A stretch of DNA of 64,000 nucleotides from Shinisaurus crocodilurus (taxonomy: Eukaryota > Chordata > Lepidosauria > Squamata > Shinisauridae): contig CM037876.1 of assembly GCA_021292165.1 (NCBI GenBank), forward strand, positions 203,815,200 to 203,879,199, in the 5' to 3' direction. Under the pieces are notes generated by a model. The model was not told where the DNA came from and made no database searches. It saw nothing but the letters and a program-made list of their open reading frames with translations. Positions within the stretch are counted from its first letter, which is position 1. The number at the start of each line of letters is the position of its first letter. This document shows positions 1 to 12,080 of this stretch, piece after piece. A program made the translations under genes and the position numbers.

Positions 1-1787
1 ACACACACACTTTTCAGTGCCAGTTGTGCTAGTCCTGCGTAATCATTCTTTGTTTCTTCCGGAATTTCGCAGACTAGATTTAGCACATTTTTTCCCAGTT
101 ATTGAGGTTCACTGTCGCAGTATGCGGCCAGCGTGTGCTAAACTTGCACTGCAGTTGCCCGTCTGAGGTGTGGCCACAAAAGTGTCATCAACGGAGTTAG
201 CCAATAGTTTTCAAGGGGCGTGGGGAATGTGGCGTGGCGTGTGTCTCCCAAACTGGTGGGAAAGAGAGGTGTCCGCCATTAGTTGTTGTGCGGTGGTTTG
301 CCCTATTCCCCGGAAGCTTGATAATTTGCGGGGGGGGGGGGTTGTAAACGTCTCTGCACAGCTCCACATCTCTGAGCAGGCTGCTTTGGGGGGGTCGCAT
401 GTCGGTGTTGTTGTTTTTTAAAAACAAATTTGCAGCTGCACACGCGCTTACCTCTGCATAAGCAGTGGACCAGAAACAAAGAACCCCTGCTTCTGAAATG
501 ACTGTTTCCCTGTGTGTGAAAGGCACTGTCCTCAGGATAACCACCATGGAGTTTGAGAGGGGACAGGAGCGGGAGGCTCCCCCCCTTTTTTTAAACAGCC
601 ACGTTCACCCCCATTGCCCAAAGAGCAGGGAGCTATAAGTTAGCCAAAAGGCATGTCTCTCCAATGCCCTTACTTCCAAGTGTATCACATTGATTTAACA
701 GGAGTCTTGTGCTCAGGAAACTCAGAATGGGAGGAACAATTCTTTTTCCTTTCTTTCTGTTTGCACCTGCAAATAGACGACGAAGCAAAAACAAAACAAA
801 AAAACCGTTCATGGCAATGCCCAGTTCTACCGCTACGGAGTTAGGAGTGGGGTGGCAAACCAGGATGACTGCAGTACTTTTAACGAGAGTGTGCCCTGTA
901 AGTAGTGATTGTGGAACATGAATATAGCAGTACAATGTGGATCCCCCCCCCCCAAATGTGCATGTCCAGGCTGTGTGGCACACTGCAGATTAGCTTTGTG
1001 TTGCTCTTTTTAAAACCTTTCTGTGCATAATGTGTCCATTGAAAGTAGGATTGCCATCCAATTAAAAAAATCATAGTTAATGAATTGGTTAATGAATTGG
1101 CATAAATTTGCATATGAAGAAAACAATACCTAAGAAGAAAAAAAGCACACTTTATTTTAAATTATGATGTACACATATGTCATAGCAGGCATCATCTTAG
1201 AAGCGGCATTCCCTTTCGTAGGACCTGCTACTCACAATTAGATTGACAAGATGATTAAAACTCCTATTAATCAGAATTAATTTTATTTTTTAATAATGAT
1301 TTTAGTAATGTTTTCTTTTTCCTCGTTTAAATTCTTTTCAATCTTTGTTGTATGTAGCCGTTTTAATAATGTTATGTTGTCACAACCTACGGTTATTTGA
1401 TAAACTATATTACTAGAAATATACTGATACATGAAATTGCAGTAATTAATGAGATTGTGGGGTAACCATCCACAGTGCAGGGCAGTGACATTTATTCCCC
1501 TTCTTTCTCCTTGACATCCTTCCTTGGGGTAAACCTGCTTCACTTGATAGTGAATATTTTATGCAGTACTGAGCATTTTCCAAACTGTGGTGTCCTAGTT
1601 TTTCTACCTCCAGCCCCAAAGCAATGTTTTACATTATGATGCTTTCTTTGCAGGGAGGAGGAGGAGGAGAAGGGAGAAGAGGCTGCAGTTTTCCAAAACT
1701 GTAACAAGCAAAAGCACCTTTGCTCTCTTTGCTTGATCCCCTTCCATATCCAACGTCTAGATTATTTGGTTAGAAAGAGAGCTGATA
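1..1787. other. Non-coding intronic sequence, no gene seen
   Basis: No coding segment or identifiable element was recognised here. Visible structure is an (AC)n tract cut by the window edge at 1-10, a G run near 330-341, a C run near 943-953, and an AT-rich stretch at about 1040-1560 with many TAAT-type words. The short reading frames present lack any recognisable domain and are broken by simple-sequence runs. The AT-rich stretch could contain conserved non-coding sequence, which cannot be judged from one species. Confidence 0.5.
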
Positions 1788-1795
1788 CTGTGCTG

Positions 1796-1960
1796 CAGGG
1801 CCGGTGCTACCATTAGGCCAACTAGGCAGCCGCCTAGGGCGCAGGGCTAAAGGGGGTGCTAGAAACGCCTTGGAAAAAAAATACACCGCTCTCAAGTGGG
1901 AAGGGGGGCGCTAAATATCTGATCTTGCCTAGGGCACCAAACTGCCTTGCACCGGTCCTG
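1796..1960. mobile_element. hAT-type MITE (CAGGGCCGGTGC family), copy 1
   Basis: A 165-bp element starts CAGGGCCGGTGC and ends GCACCGGTCCTG, so the ends are inverted repeats. It is flanked by an exact 8-bp duplication CTGTGCTG at 1788-1795 and 1961-1968. CAG...CTG ends with 8-bp TSDs are the hallmark of hAT transposons. A second copy with its own, different TSD lies at 63383-63549. It is too short to code for a transposase and must have been mobilised in trans. Confidence 0.85.
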
Positions 1961-2520
1961 CTGTGCTGAGAATGAGGGACATAAAATGGTGTTTGCCCTT
2001 TATTGGACAAACTTGCACATGTAAATACAAAAACTTTCATCTGAAAAGTTAGTCACCTGAAAAGTCCCCCCCCCCCGCTGTCCTCGTAGCAAAGGATCAA
2101 TGCATTTATCCCAACATAAAATCCAGTCATTGAGCACTTGTTCCATCTCCTGAAAGGAGAGCATTGAACAAATGTTTTAAAAGACATATCTAGAAATTCA
2201 AATTTACCAGTGGCTGGAATAGGGATCTTGTCATCTTGGATCATAACAGCAGTTTGTAACCCCGTTGCTGGCTTTAGGTAATGCATGCAGACCAGCTTGG
2301 TTTTTTGGACTACGAAGCTGTGTATCTTTAATGACTGGCGCTGTAATTCTGAATGCATAGTTGTGACTGCACATGTTGACCTTGCTAACATCAGTATCCT
2401 GTGCAATGGAAATCTTGCAAGTCTGTTGCCATGCTGCACCATCCTCATACTGCTGCACATCACGATCCTAGAGCTGTGCAATTGTTGTTGGCTCCATGGT
2501 ATTGGCCAAAATGCCTTTCA

Positions 2521-2633
2521 TGGCACAATCCTATGCATGTTTAGACAGAGAAAAGTCCTACACTACCAGGCTGGGGAGTGCTGGGAGTTGAAGCACTTTT
2601 TTTTTCAGTCTAAACATGGATAGCATTGCACCC
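2521..2633. mobile_element. Harbinger-like palindromic MITE, degenerate copy
   Basis: The left arm (CAATCCTATGCATGTTTAGA) and the right arm (ending in TAGCATTGCACCC) are inverted repeats around a core containing GCTGGGGAGTGCTGGGAGTT. The same arrangement is found at 10054-10185 and 29754-29886. No clean target duplication is visible at this copy, so the family assignment comes from the better copies. Confidence 0.6.
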
Positions 2634-3221
2634 AAAGATGGTGCATAGATGAGTCATCCCCAAGGTCTGTCTGCATTCCATTCGCTCCCTGTTTCCTGTT
2701 TGTCCATCACTGTGCCATAGCATAGCTTAACGCAAGCCTGCAGCTTTACATCAAGTGATAAATAGGGCCATCCCTACCACTAGGCAGGGTGAGGCAGCCT
2801 TCCTCGTATAGCACATTTTGCGGTACTATTAAAGGACCAGAGTATATGATCAATTATTTAGTTTATTGTTATATCTTTATCACCACAGAGAGGTTTCCAT
2901 CGGCTTTTTCTGCCTCAAGCACCATTGATAGTGATGGCCCAAGACCAAGGAATAATGAAGTGCTAATATAACTTTGTACTGTCACCATGTCCTGCGTCTG
3001 GTAACAATGGTACACCAGTACAGTGTTAGGGTTGGCCTTAGTATTTTGACTACCCAAGGGGAAGGTCTTCCCCTCTGCCTAAACATGATTGGACACTTTG
3101 TTCTTACAGTCGCCGCTGCACAAGCAGCACCTCCAAAATGGGTGCCATGTGCATTGCATGGAGGCGTCCTAGAGCAGTGAGACAAATTGGTGCTTACTGG
3201 GGTCCATCTGGGAAGTGCTTC

Positions 3222-3592
3222 TAGGGTGGCCATTTATGAGTCGTCAAAATAGAGGATAAAAGAGGACACCAGTTTGCATAAAATGTGTGCATGCTGATTT
3301 ATATGTATAGATGCAAATTTAAAAATAATTATTATAATTTCAGTAGAAATACAGTACATCTCACCATAATGTAGAAGACTGACAGAAGTGACCTGTGTGC
3401 CTTGCTCAGTCTGCTGTCCAGGTGATGTGTAACCTCAAGGCCCAGCTCTTCCTTGTGATAGTTTCTTATCTTTAAATTGGACTTGGACTGGACAGCCCTT
3501 CAAATAGAAGACGTCTTCAATAGAGGACAGTCCCCTGACAGTCCTTCAAATCGAGAAGTGGCCTCTGTAAAAGAGGACACATGGCTACTCTA
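3222..3592. mobile_element. Probable hAT-type MITE
   Basis: The ends TAGGGTGGCCAT and ATGGCTACTCTA are imperfect inverted repeats. The flanking 8-mers AGTGCTTC (3214-3221) and GGAGCTTC (3593-3600) match at 6 of 8 bases, as expected for an aged 8-bp TSD. The interior repeats the word AGAGGACA several times. No coding capacity. Confidence 0.5.
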
Positions 3593-4300
3593 GGAGCTTC
3601 CCCTCCCATACTCCCCCACACACATTGCCATTGCTGCAAAAACCAGGAAAGTTAGCACATAGGGACAAGATAGTTTTTGACAACATTTGTCCCATAAAAC
3701 TCAGTCTAAAGCTTCTGTGTTCTCCTTTAACCAACATACATTTGTAGGGTGATGATCTGTAAAGGAAGACAGGACTCTTGTGCCACTAACTTATTGTGTA
3801 GATTACCGTAGCTAAAACATTTCTGGTACTGCTCTTCATTTGGATGAGAAAAGCTGTACCAGCTGAAATTCCCTCTTCTACTAAACTATTAAAGATACAG
3901 GGGCCCTTGTCTCCCATCACCCTATTCATTCATGAAGAGCTAGCATTTCACCTGCTTTATAATCCTACCTTTTTAGCTAATGCCAAAACAATGTTTTTGT
4001 TGTGGGGCATTATGCACAATTAAGGTGGTGGCTGCCTAGCACTCATCAGGGGACCACACCACCACCACATTCCTTCAGTGGCAAGTCCACCCACCAACCC
4101 TGCATTGGGCAGAAATAAATAGGAGAATGAGAGAGGGAGGGGCTGCCTCCTGGAATGAGTAGCCCACTGGAGGGCTCTGTGCCAAGGCTCCCCTAAAACC
4201 TAGAACCACCCCCAGAAGGGATAAGCCTTTTTTGTTCTTCCATATGCATCAGTGCCCAAATGGCTGCCTATGTTCCTTGTGTGAGAGTTTTGTGCAGGGG

Positions 4301-4327
4301 TGTGTGTGTGTGTGTGTGTGTGTGTGT
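4301..4327. repeat. (TG)n microsatellite
   Basis: Thirteen uninterrupted TG units plus one base. Surrounding sequence from 3593 to 4786 has no recognised gene. Confidence 0.95.
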
Positions 4328-4786
4328 CCTCCTCATGTCAGTTTACCTGACAGTGATTATGGCATTCCAGAAATGGCTGGGGGAAAGATGCCAGGGGTGG
4401 GCAGTGAGTATACGCCATAGAGGCTGCTATATAAATGAAGAAGGTGAGTTAGGCAGGAGAGAGCAAGAGCTAGAGGCCCATGTTGTGCGGGGTGACGTGG
4501 ACCAAAACAATCTTTTGTTTCCTTCGGATTGGGAGAGGTTATGGAGCTAGGAGGTAAATTTATTGAGCTGGGAAATGGAAAGCTTTGACCTCTGTGATGA
4601 GTTAGCCCTCTCTAGGTCAAGGTTGAGACTCTTGGAGATATTTAGCTCTTTCGCAGATTGTAGAGATGCTAAATTAGCTTGGAGGGACCTTATCAGGAAG
4701 GGAGATGTTCACACACGTTTGTGCGTGTATAGGTGAGATAGTGAAGAGTCAGACACAAGTATATATGGTTTAAAATCAGGACCACA

Positions 4787-5072
4787 TTTATTATTATTTA
4801 TTTATTTTATTTTATTTATTTATTATATTTATACCCCGCCTTTTTTCCTGAAAGGAACCCAAGGCAGCTTACATAATCCTCCTCCTCCTCCTCCTCCCCT
4901 CCTCCTCCTCCTCCTCCTCTCCATTTTACCCTCACAACAACCCTGTGAGGTAGGTTAGGCTGAGAGTCAGTGACTGGCCCAAAGTCACCCAGTGAGTTTC
5001 ATGGCCGAGCGGGGATTTGAACCTGGATCTCCCGAGTCCCAGTCCAACACTGGGACTGTGCAGTACTAATCT
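4787..5072 (-). mobile_element. tRNA-derived SINE, Sauria-type, antisense
   Basis: In antisense orientation the segment has a tRNA-like B-box region (inverse of ATTTGAACCTGGATCTCC, near 5015-5035), the body words ACCCTGTGAGGTAGGTTAGG and GTGACTGGCCCAAAGTCACC, and a 3' tail built on TTTATTTATTTAT. This arrangement is typical of the abundant lizard tRNA-SINE often called Sauria SINE. The naming is from memory. A (CCT)n expansion at 4878-4920 sits inside it. The tRNA-like head end at 5045-5072 is diverged. Better head sequence is in the copy at 57298-57531. Confidence 0.7.
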
Positions 5073-5809
5073 ACCCCTGGCCGTTGGCCGGGGGGGAAAA
5101 CAAGATTTGAGCGAAGCCATCCTAACCGAATCGGAGGCGGGATGCCCCGCCACCGTCCAGTTGCACTCCATGTGGAGCTGGAGGGCCTTACCGGTGTCGC
5201 CTCCCATTGGTGCCATGAGACAGCCAGTGTAGGTGAGGAAAGGAAGAACCCCAAAGGCAGCCCAATCTCCCTCTTGCCAAGCCGCAAGACATTAGCGAGG
5301 GAAGCCTCGGGTAAGAGACAGGCTCTTAAGTGAGGGTCCCAGCTCCCCGCCCCATTTGAGCCCATTGGCTTAGTCGACGTGGCTTGGCTATATTCTGACT
5401 CCTCATCTCTCCCGCACGCGCAAACTCCTCCCTGACCCCAGAAGGCGGTGCCGGGGGAAGTCCATTCTGTAGAAAATATCAGAAAGAGTTGAGGTGACCA
5501 GATATGAAGGGACACAGGGCTCCTGAACCATTTATGAGTGGGAATTTCAGAACATGCAGCTGCAGTTGCCAACATTCTTTCTTGTATTGTACACCAGTAT
5601 TAAAGATATAGTAGTCCTGTGCTCTTTTGCCTCTGTCAGAGTCCTGATTTATTTTCATGTATGAGCGCAACCAGAATTGCAGAGTCTGTACCATGGTCTT
5701 AAAATGGTATACTACAAGATTAGAAGTTTTGTTAAATTTTCATACTAGTAGACATATTGATTTTGTTTTTAAAAGTGAGTGAATGATGGACAAACTTTCT
5801 TTCTCTCTT

Positions 5810-5893
5810 TTTGTTTATTGTTTTTTAATTGTATTTATTGATGTTGTTAGCCACCTTGGTGCTATTTTTTAGTGCAAAGGCGGGATACAAGTC
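5810..5893 (+). mobile_element. L2-like LINE 3' tail fragment
   Basis: The string GTTGTTAGCCACCTTGGTGC followed by AAAGGCGGGATACAA is the common 3' end of reptile L2-type LINEs and their SINE partners. Only the tail is recognisable. A clearer copy is at 22130-22340. Confidence 0.45.
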
Positions 5894-6757
5894 TTCTATA
5901 TAAAGAAAGCTGGAAAACCTTAATTGTCCTCTGAATGCCTAAATCATACTCTTTCTCAGTAGCTATTTCCAATCCTGAGTTGCAGGGATCACTTTAAAGG
6001 TTTGCATGGACTATGTAGCAGATTAACAAATGACAGACGGTGCTTTTAAGTGGAGTTCCAAGGCACCTCTTATTGAAAGGAGTCTATCTAGATTCTGCAT
6101 GGTGCTCTGCAGTGTTCCAATCTCCATTTGCCTGTGGGACCAGCATGGGAGGTATACCATATGCATCTTTGGTAGGAGCAACCTGGCACAGCATTTGCCC
6201 ATGCCGCAGGATGTTTGCAACTTCTCCTGATGTGGCCGTGGCTCTCACTGTGAGCATGGGAAGCATTTTTAGTTGACACAGGTGCAAACATGTAGTCAAC
6301 ATAAATAAATAATGGTGTTTAGCTAACTTTGTGTACTCACTGTACTGCTTAGGGATTCCCTCCATCAGCAAATGTAAGCATACGGTAGCTTGGCCATCAC
6401 TACCAGTTCAGTGTGTTTGCCAATGTGTCTTAGCTAATGTGATTAGATCACACTCTTTATGGTATGTTCATTTGGTGCAAATGAAATGTATAATTTAATG
6501 TCTATGTTTGACTCAGAGCTGGTTTTTGACAAGGATTATATTCCCTGTCTATACTCACAGGGTTACCACATATGTGTCAATCTATTCCCACATCAATTTC
6601 TACATTCACTATGTTATTGTAGAGTACTATTCTTCTGTTCACACTTACCAGTAAGGGGACCAGGTCAATGAGGAAGGAAATGGTCAGAGTCAAGTATTTC
6701 ATGTGGAATAATGTCCCCCTTGCTGTGAGTATTATTACTTCCTGTCATTATCTATGG

Positions 6758-6993
6758 CAGGGGTGGGCAGCTCCGGGGAGTCCAGGGGCCACTTTTCATC
6801 CCTGGGCACACACACCCGGGGCTGCATTTCTGGCACCCTGCACTTGTGGGTGGCATTGCTGCACCTCCGAAATTTGCTGATGCAGTGTCGGCAAAAAAAT
6901 TGGTGGTCTTGCTGCCACACTTTGGCAGTGTGGCAGTGGCAGTGAGGGCTGCAGTAGAGGCCGGGGGGCGGGGGCACATGTTGCCCATCCCTG
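6758..6993. mobile_element. hAT-type MITE
   Basis: The element begins CAGGGGTGGGCAGCT and ends ATGTTGCCCATCCCTG, giving inverted ends. The flanking 8-mers ATCTATGG and AACGATGG agree at 6 of 8 positions. The interior is GC-rich with CACACACACC and GGGGGGCGGGGG runs. No transposase is encoded. Confidence 0.6.
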
Positions 6994-7103
6994 AACGATG
7001 GCATTTTATTTTCTGATCTACCTGCTCTATTCCCCCATTTTACCTTCTTTGCCACTGCCACCAGCACTGTTCTTGCTGCACTGTCACAGGGTAGCTGCTA
7101 GAC

Positions 7104-7227
7104 CAGGGGTGGAGAACCTGTGGCCCTTCAGATGTTGTTGGACCATGTCCAGTCAGCACCAGCCAGCATGGCCAAAGTTCAGGGATGATGGGAGTTGTAG
7201 TCCAGTAACATCAGTTCCCTGCCCCTG
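7104..7227. mobile_element. hAT-type MITE with exact TSD
   Basis: A 124-bp element starts CAGGGGTGGAGAACCTGTGG and ends AGTTCCCTGCCCCTG. It is flanked by exact 8-bp duplications TGCTAGAC at 7096-7103 and 7228-7235. It contains the word GGGATGATGGGAGTTGTAGT shared by many reptile hAT MITEs. Confidence 0.85.
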
Positions 7228-7689
7228 TGCTAGACTTTTTGTGAGTCCAGCAGAGGGATAGATATATCAACTGTAATGGCCCTGCATGTGCTTTTCTTCC
7301 TTCTTTTTTCCTCTTCTGGAGATCCTGGCTGTGGTAATGAGGGAGTTTCAGGCAAGACGCAAGTGAAGTAGAAAAAGACGCTGGCAGTGAGTGAGGAAGG
7401 AAGGAAGTGTTACAATAATTGTAGCTGGATAGTGTAGGGGCTCATTTAGGAGCACTATTCCATACCTCCCAAAGCTGCCTTCCCGAGGAAGACGTTGGTC
7501 CTTTTTGCCAGGGACTTTTTCAGCCAGTCTCTGCCTCTCAGTCTATGTTTCTCGACTCTGCTGGAGGCCACTGGAGCTTTTCTTCGTGTGTTGACCTGCT
7601 CATTTCCTTTATCTTTTATCACCTTTTCCTCAGTATCACCAGTCTGGAGTTTTCCTTAGGGGCATATCTGCATCAAGGGCTTAGGCTGT

Positions 7690-7771
7690 ATTCTTACATG
7701 CACTTCCCTGAGAATAAGGCCCATTGAACACAGTGGGACTTACTTCAGAGTAAATATGCATAGGAGTGCAC
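7690..7771. mobile_element. Short interspersed palindromic repeat (CCCATTGAACACAGTGGGAC core)
   Basis: The core CCCATTGAACACAGTGGGAC followed by TTACTTCAGAGTAAATATGC recurs at 55811-55884 and, interrupted, at 61195-61715. The outer parts are imperfect inverted repeats (TGCA.TCCTAT at one end, AGGAGTGCA at the other). Likely a non-autonomous DNA transposon; superfamily not determined. Confidence 0.55.
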
Positions 7772-8838
7772 TAAGTTGTTTTTAATAGTCATGCCCTGGG
7801 AGTTGTAGTTTAGGGAGGGATCTCTATTAGAGAATTCCCATCACCCTCACCAACTGCAATTCCCAAGAGTGGTTAAACTGATATAAAAGTGAAAAGTGGC
7901 TTTCAGACCAGTTTGAAGTCCATCACTTTTCATTTGCAAAGTTAAGCACTGTCTGCCTCCACCCCTGACATCCTTGCACAAACAGAATATCCTCTGACTC
8001 CTTCTGGAGAGGATCCAGTGTGCTCATCTATATTAGTGGTAGCTGCCATGGGAATACTCCCTTTCCCTTTATTTGTAGAATGGACTTTACAGTAACCGCA
8101 AAACAGCAGCATCGAAAATGAGGCTGAGACTCATACTTATTCTGAATCATGAGCATAACTCGAAAACCCTCTGCAGCATTTACATTACTGCCCTTTTGGG
8201 GGTAAATGCAGTGTGGTGTGCACTAATCTGCAATCATGTACACTGATGCACACATAGCATCGGTTGTGGCTAACAGTTTCTCTCTTCTAAAAAACTAGAA
8301 TGGTTGTACAAAGCCGGGAATATATTTAATAATGGTCTTGGCATGTGATTTGGAGTCCTTCCCCAGCTGGAGTGAGGGGGGGAAAGCCCCTCTTAAACTG
8401 CCGGTGCAGTGGTGGGGCGGGGGAACAGTTGCAGTTCCCACAGGAACGTGCCCCCCTCCAAACAGCTACAAAACAGCAGTTCAGTGGAGGACACAGTGGC
8501 ACTTAAGGAAACTGCAGCTGAAGCAAGGCGACTCATTCAATCCATTTATCAAGGTGCTCCCAGTTCTCCACTTAAAGAAGAAACTATGCATGGATCAAGA
8601 AAAAGAAAGCTGGCACAATTGAGAGCCTTTTATGAATTTCAAGCAACAACAAAGCTAATTGGTACAACCCTGTTAGCGTCTTGTTTTAGTCTGAGGCTGG
8701 AATCCTTTGCACAGTTAGGCCACTTATATCCCACTGAAATAAATGGGATTTTAGCAGCCTAACCATGTACAAGATTTTAGCCTTAAGCTTCATATCTCTT
8801 GTGTGGTTCTCCCTGCTGAATAACATTGACCTGCAATA

Positions 8839-9836
8839 CAGGCAGTCCCCAAGTTGTGAACCTCCGACTTACGGACTACGCATACTTATGAACAGACCGC
8901 CATAACGCCCCCTCTTCTTCCCGGGCCTCGCTCACGTTCCCTTACCGTAATGCTTGTGCCTTGCAGGTTGGAGGGGGTAGGGGTAGGAAGCCTGGACTCG
9001 ACAGGCAGGCAAGGCAGGCAGGAGGGAGAGAGAGGAAGGCAGGGGGGGAACAGGCAGGAGTGAGCAGCCCCACAATGAGCAGATTCTCTGCCTGACGGAC
9101 GGAAAGGAGGCGACGAAGGGAGCGAGCAAAAAGGCAGGTAGGTAGGCGGGGGAGGGGGCCAAGGTGGTGGGTCCACCTGAGGCGCTTGCGGCGGCAACTG
9201 CTTCGATGGCCACCCACCCTCTTTTTAAGGGCAGCTTCCCCACAGGTAGGCAAAGACGAGGCCACTAGGCAGCTGCGCCCAACCAACCCCACAGCAACAA
9301 ACAGCATGTGGAGAGTGCGAGCGGCGAGGGGGGGAAGGTGGGGGGAGAGGGCAGCCAAAGAGCGCGAGCGGCTGCCGCTTTCTTCCTCGCTCACTCACTG
9401 CTTGTGCCATGGAGGGTTCTCTTGTGAGAATCCCTCCACCACTGGCTGGCGCTGATGCCGTGCCAGGCGGAGGAGGAGCGTGCACGTGAGAGGGGGTGAT
9501 GCGCCACTGCTGCTGTTGTTATTACATACAGTACAGTACTGTATGTACATGGTAACTTGTATTATTACTATATTATTGCGTATTAATATTATTGTTATGT
9601 ATTATTATTACAGTATTATTATGTACTGCATGTTATGCTTAAGATGTTTTATTGTATTTGGAAGTGTTTCTTAAGTGTTTTATATGCACAGAAAAGTAAA
9701 ATAAATACTATACTAAGACAAACGTTTGACTAAGTGACATTTAATAAGAACCGTATGTACCCGTTCCGACTTACATACAAATTCAACTTAAAGACAGACC
9801 TAAGAACGGATCTTGTACGTAACTCGGAACTGCCTA
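8839..9836. mobile_element. Tigger/mariner-like element, GC-rich interior
   Basis: The left end CAGGCAGTCCCCAAGTTGTG and the right end (inverse of GTAACTCGGAACTGCCTA) are inverted repeats flanked by TA on both sides (8837-8838, 9837-9838), the pogo/Tigger pattern. Subterminal words such as TCCGACTTACATACAAATTC occur near the right end and resemble TCCGACTTACGGACTACGCA near the left. The 998-bp interior is GC- and CpG-rich from about 8880 to 9480, then changes to an ATT-rich stretch at about 9520-9640. The open frames in the GC-rich part are low complexity and show no transposase motif, so the element looks non-autonomous. Confidence 0.75.
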
Positions 9837-11906
9837 TATTGCATCATCCGCCAATCTATAGCAGCCTTGTGCAGCAAGGCAACTTGTGAGTAGACTCCCA
9901 GATACATCTGTGTGCACTAGGTTCTTATTAGAATCCTGATACTAGGCCTTGGGGTTTTAAAAAAGCTCATAGTTGGTCCAACACTAAGTTATAGATACAA
10001 ACTTGGAATCATATTCCTGCTGACATTTAGAAATCCAAGATTACTAGATTTTAGGGTGCAATCCTATGCATTTTTAGACAGAAAAAAGTCCTACAACTCT
10101 CAGCATTCCCCAGCCAGCCATGCTGGTTGGGAAATGCTGGGAGTTATTGGACTTTATTCTGTCTAAAGTGTGTAGGATTGCATACTTAGGATCCTGTCCC
10201 TGATTTAGAGATCCCCAAACTGAGCCATCCCTCTCTCCTTACCAATCCAGAAAGTAAAACAAAACTAGATTAGGCACTTGTTTTAATGTTCGTTTTCATT
10301 CAAAATGAAATAATTGTAAAATAATTTTGTGACTAACAATAATAACTCTGATTGACTTCTTAAATGATGCTGTAAAACAAAATATTCAGAATTTTTATAT
10401 TTCTTCTTTTGAACTGTATTTTCTTTACATTTTAAATTAACGTTGCAAATGATAATATAGAAAACAAACAGCACTTAAGAGTACAATTAACTGAATAATT
10501 GTCATAGGACGGTTAATGTTGACTTTGGAAACTTTTTTTTTTTTTAATGAAAGCTACAAATACGTATTTTGTTTGAGTACCTCCAGAGTCTTAAACATCT
10601 TTTTGGGAGTGATACACTTATCTGAACAGTAAATTTTAAGTTTTCTCTGCATTTCCGAATTTAATTGATTTGCAGAAGATACCTTGCACATTTGCAAACC
10701 ATTTGAGCTCAAGCAAGAAGTTCTAAATTACCAAGTCTTTCAGAGTTTCATCCTGCTTTAAAAACAAACATAAATAGCTATTACAGTTGTTTTAAAAGGT
10801 TTACAATAAAAGAAATAACATTTTGCAAAGAATGAAGCTGAAGAGATTTACGGGGGGCGGCGGGGGGGGAGCACACTACAAGCCAGCAGATACAAATCCA
10901 AATGCAGTAGTAGAGAGGTAGAGTCTCCCATCCAAAGATGTGGGTTTGTTGCAGATCTAAGAATGTGATGGCAATGTATTCGTAAGGCTTAAAAAGAACA
11001 AAAAACACACACACCAAGTTAAGCATATCCCCATTTCATTATGGTTTGTTACCGTTTTGTGGGAATTCAAACGTGAATCAATTTTGTTTTGTTTTTATTT
11101 TTATAATTATGGGCTCAAATTCTGTGTTATATAATAAGCACACGTCCTTCATCTATGACCTGGTAGGTACTGCGCCAGGGGTCAGAATCCCGCAAGCCAC
11201 TTTAGGTGCTTCCAAGAGCTAGTGTGTCTCCGGTGGCATTATTTTGTTTCGTCTTTGAACAACAGACCCCATGCCATATTGCAAACTGCTTTTAGAACTC
11301 CCCTGCTGTTCAAGAAACACATTCCCAAAGTCCTGCTGGGATTTTGGAGCTAATCATGACTGCAGACTCTGCATTATGGAATCATATAAATAAATTGCAT
11401 AACTTATAATTAAATGTGCAAATCTGTAGTTCTTGGGCTCATAAAATATTCCAGTGTGGCCCTTTTGTGAACAGGTTGGTAGCCCCAGACTATAGATTTA
11501 GGTTATTCCATGGTTATAAAATATATCCTATCTTTCAAGAGGAAGTATCCACGATTACTGTCCTAACTTTTCCATAACAATCTTGCCGTCTTGGTTTCTT
11601 TTGATCACCTCCAGCGTCAATGTCACAGGGTACTACAGAGAGTGCACCAGCAGCAGCTCCATCCCTCAGCTATGAATGCAATACATATTGATTACTGGAG
11701 ATCCTTGCTTATTTCAGGTTCCTGCTTGTCCATGAGCATTAAAGTCAGTTTCCAAGTTTTTACTGTTTATTGTCCAGGGTCTCAAGATTCATGTCAGTAG
11801 ATATGTGTCAATGCAATTTGAGAACAGATAGGTGCATGTCTATTTCAGTGTTGAGATATGTCCAGGTTTTCCCAAATGTGAGTCTTAGCATTCACCATTC
11901 CCAAGC
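9837..11906. other. Non-coding sequence; AT-rich, no gene seen
   Basis: Apart from the MITE at 10054-10185 nothing was identified. From 10260 to 11110 the base composition is markedly AT-rich with few repeats, which could indicate old unique intron or conserved non-coding sequence. A short purine-rich G run lies at about 10851-10870. Confidence 0.45.
10054..10185. mobile_element. Harbinger-like palindromic MITE with TTA TSD
   Basis: The arms GGGTGCAATCCTATGCATTT and (inverse) TGTGTAGGATTGCATAC fold on each other around a GCATTCCCCAGCCAGCCATG core. TTA occurs immediately outside both ends (10051-10053 and 10186-10188), the 3-bp duplication typical of PIF/Harbinger elements. 132 bp, non-coding. 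Confidence 0.65.
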
Positions 11907-12080
11907 TTTCATAGACTTTCATAGATCATTGAGTTGGAAGGGGCCTACAAGGCCATCGAGTCCAACCCCCTGCTCAGTGCAAGAAGCTAGAGGGGTCTCC
12001 CATCCAAGTAATAACCAGGCCTGACCCTGCTTAGCTTCCACACTCAGACAAGCTGAGCCAGCGTGAGCCACAGGCCTGTG
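11907..12080 (-). mobile_element. 5S rRNA-derived SINE with CR1-type tail, copy 1
   Basis: On the minus strand a 5S rRNA-like head (about 12063 down to 11996) is followed by a tail matching the CR1 LINE 3' end (words AGTTGGAAGGGGCCTACAAG and ATCGAGTCCAACCCCCTGCT on the plus strand). Compared by eye with vertebrate 5S rRNA, the plus-strand stretch 11996-12037 (starts TCTCCCATCCAAGTAATAAC) agrees at about 40 of 42 positions. It includes the intermediate element and box C of the type 1 Pol III promoter. The region nearer the 5' end (box A side) is more diverged. A second copy lies 0.85 kb away in the same orientation. Confidence 0.75.

Noticed and set aside
8942..9394. 150-codon frame in a CpG-rich segment, possible promoter or first exon
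   Set aside because: The segment lies between TA-flanked Tigger-like inverted ends, and no BRSK2 N-terminal sequence is encoded.
11996..12063. Functional 5S rRNA gene
   Set aside because: Only the central part resembles 5S. The 5' portion is diverged, the 3' portion is replaced by CR1-like tail, and no full 120-nt gene exists.
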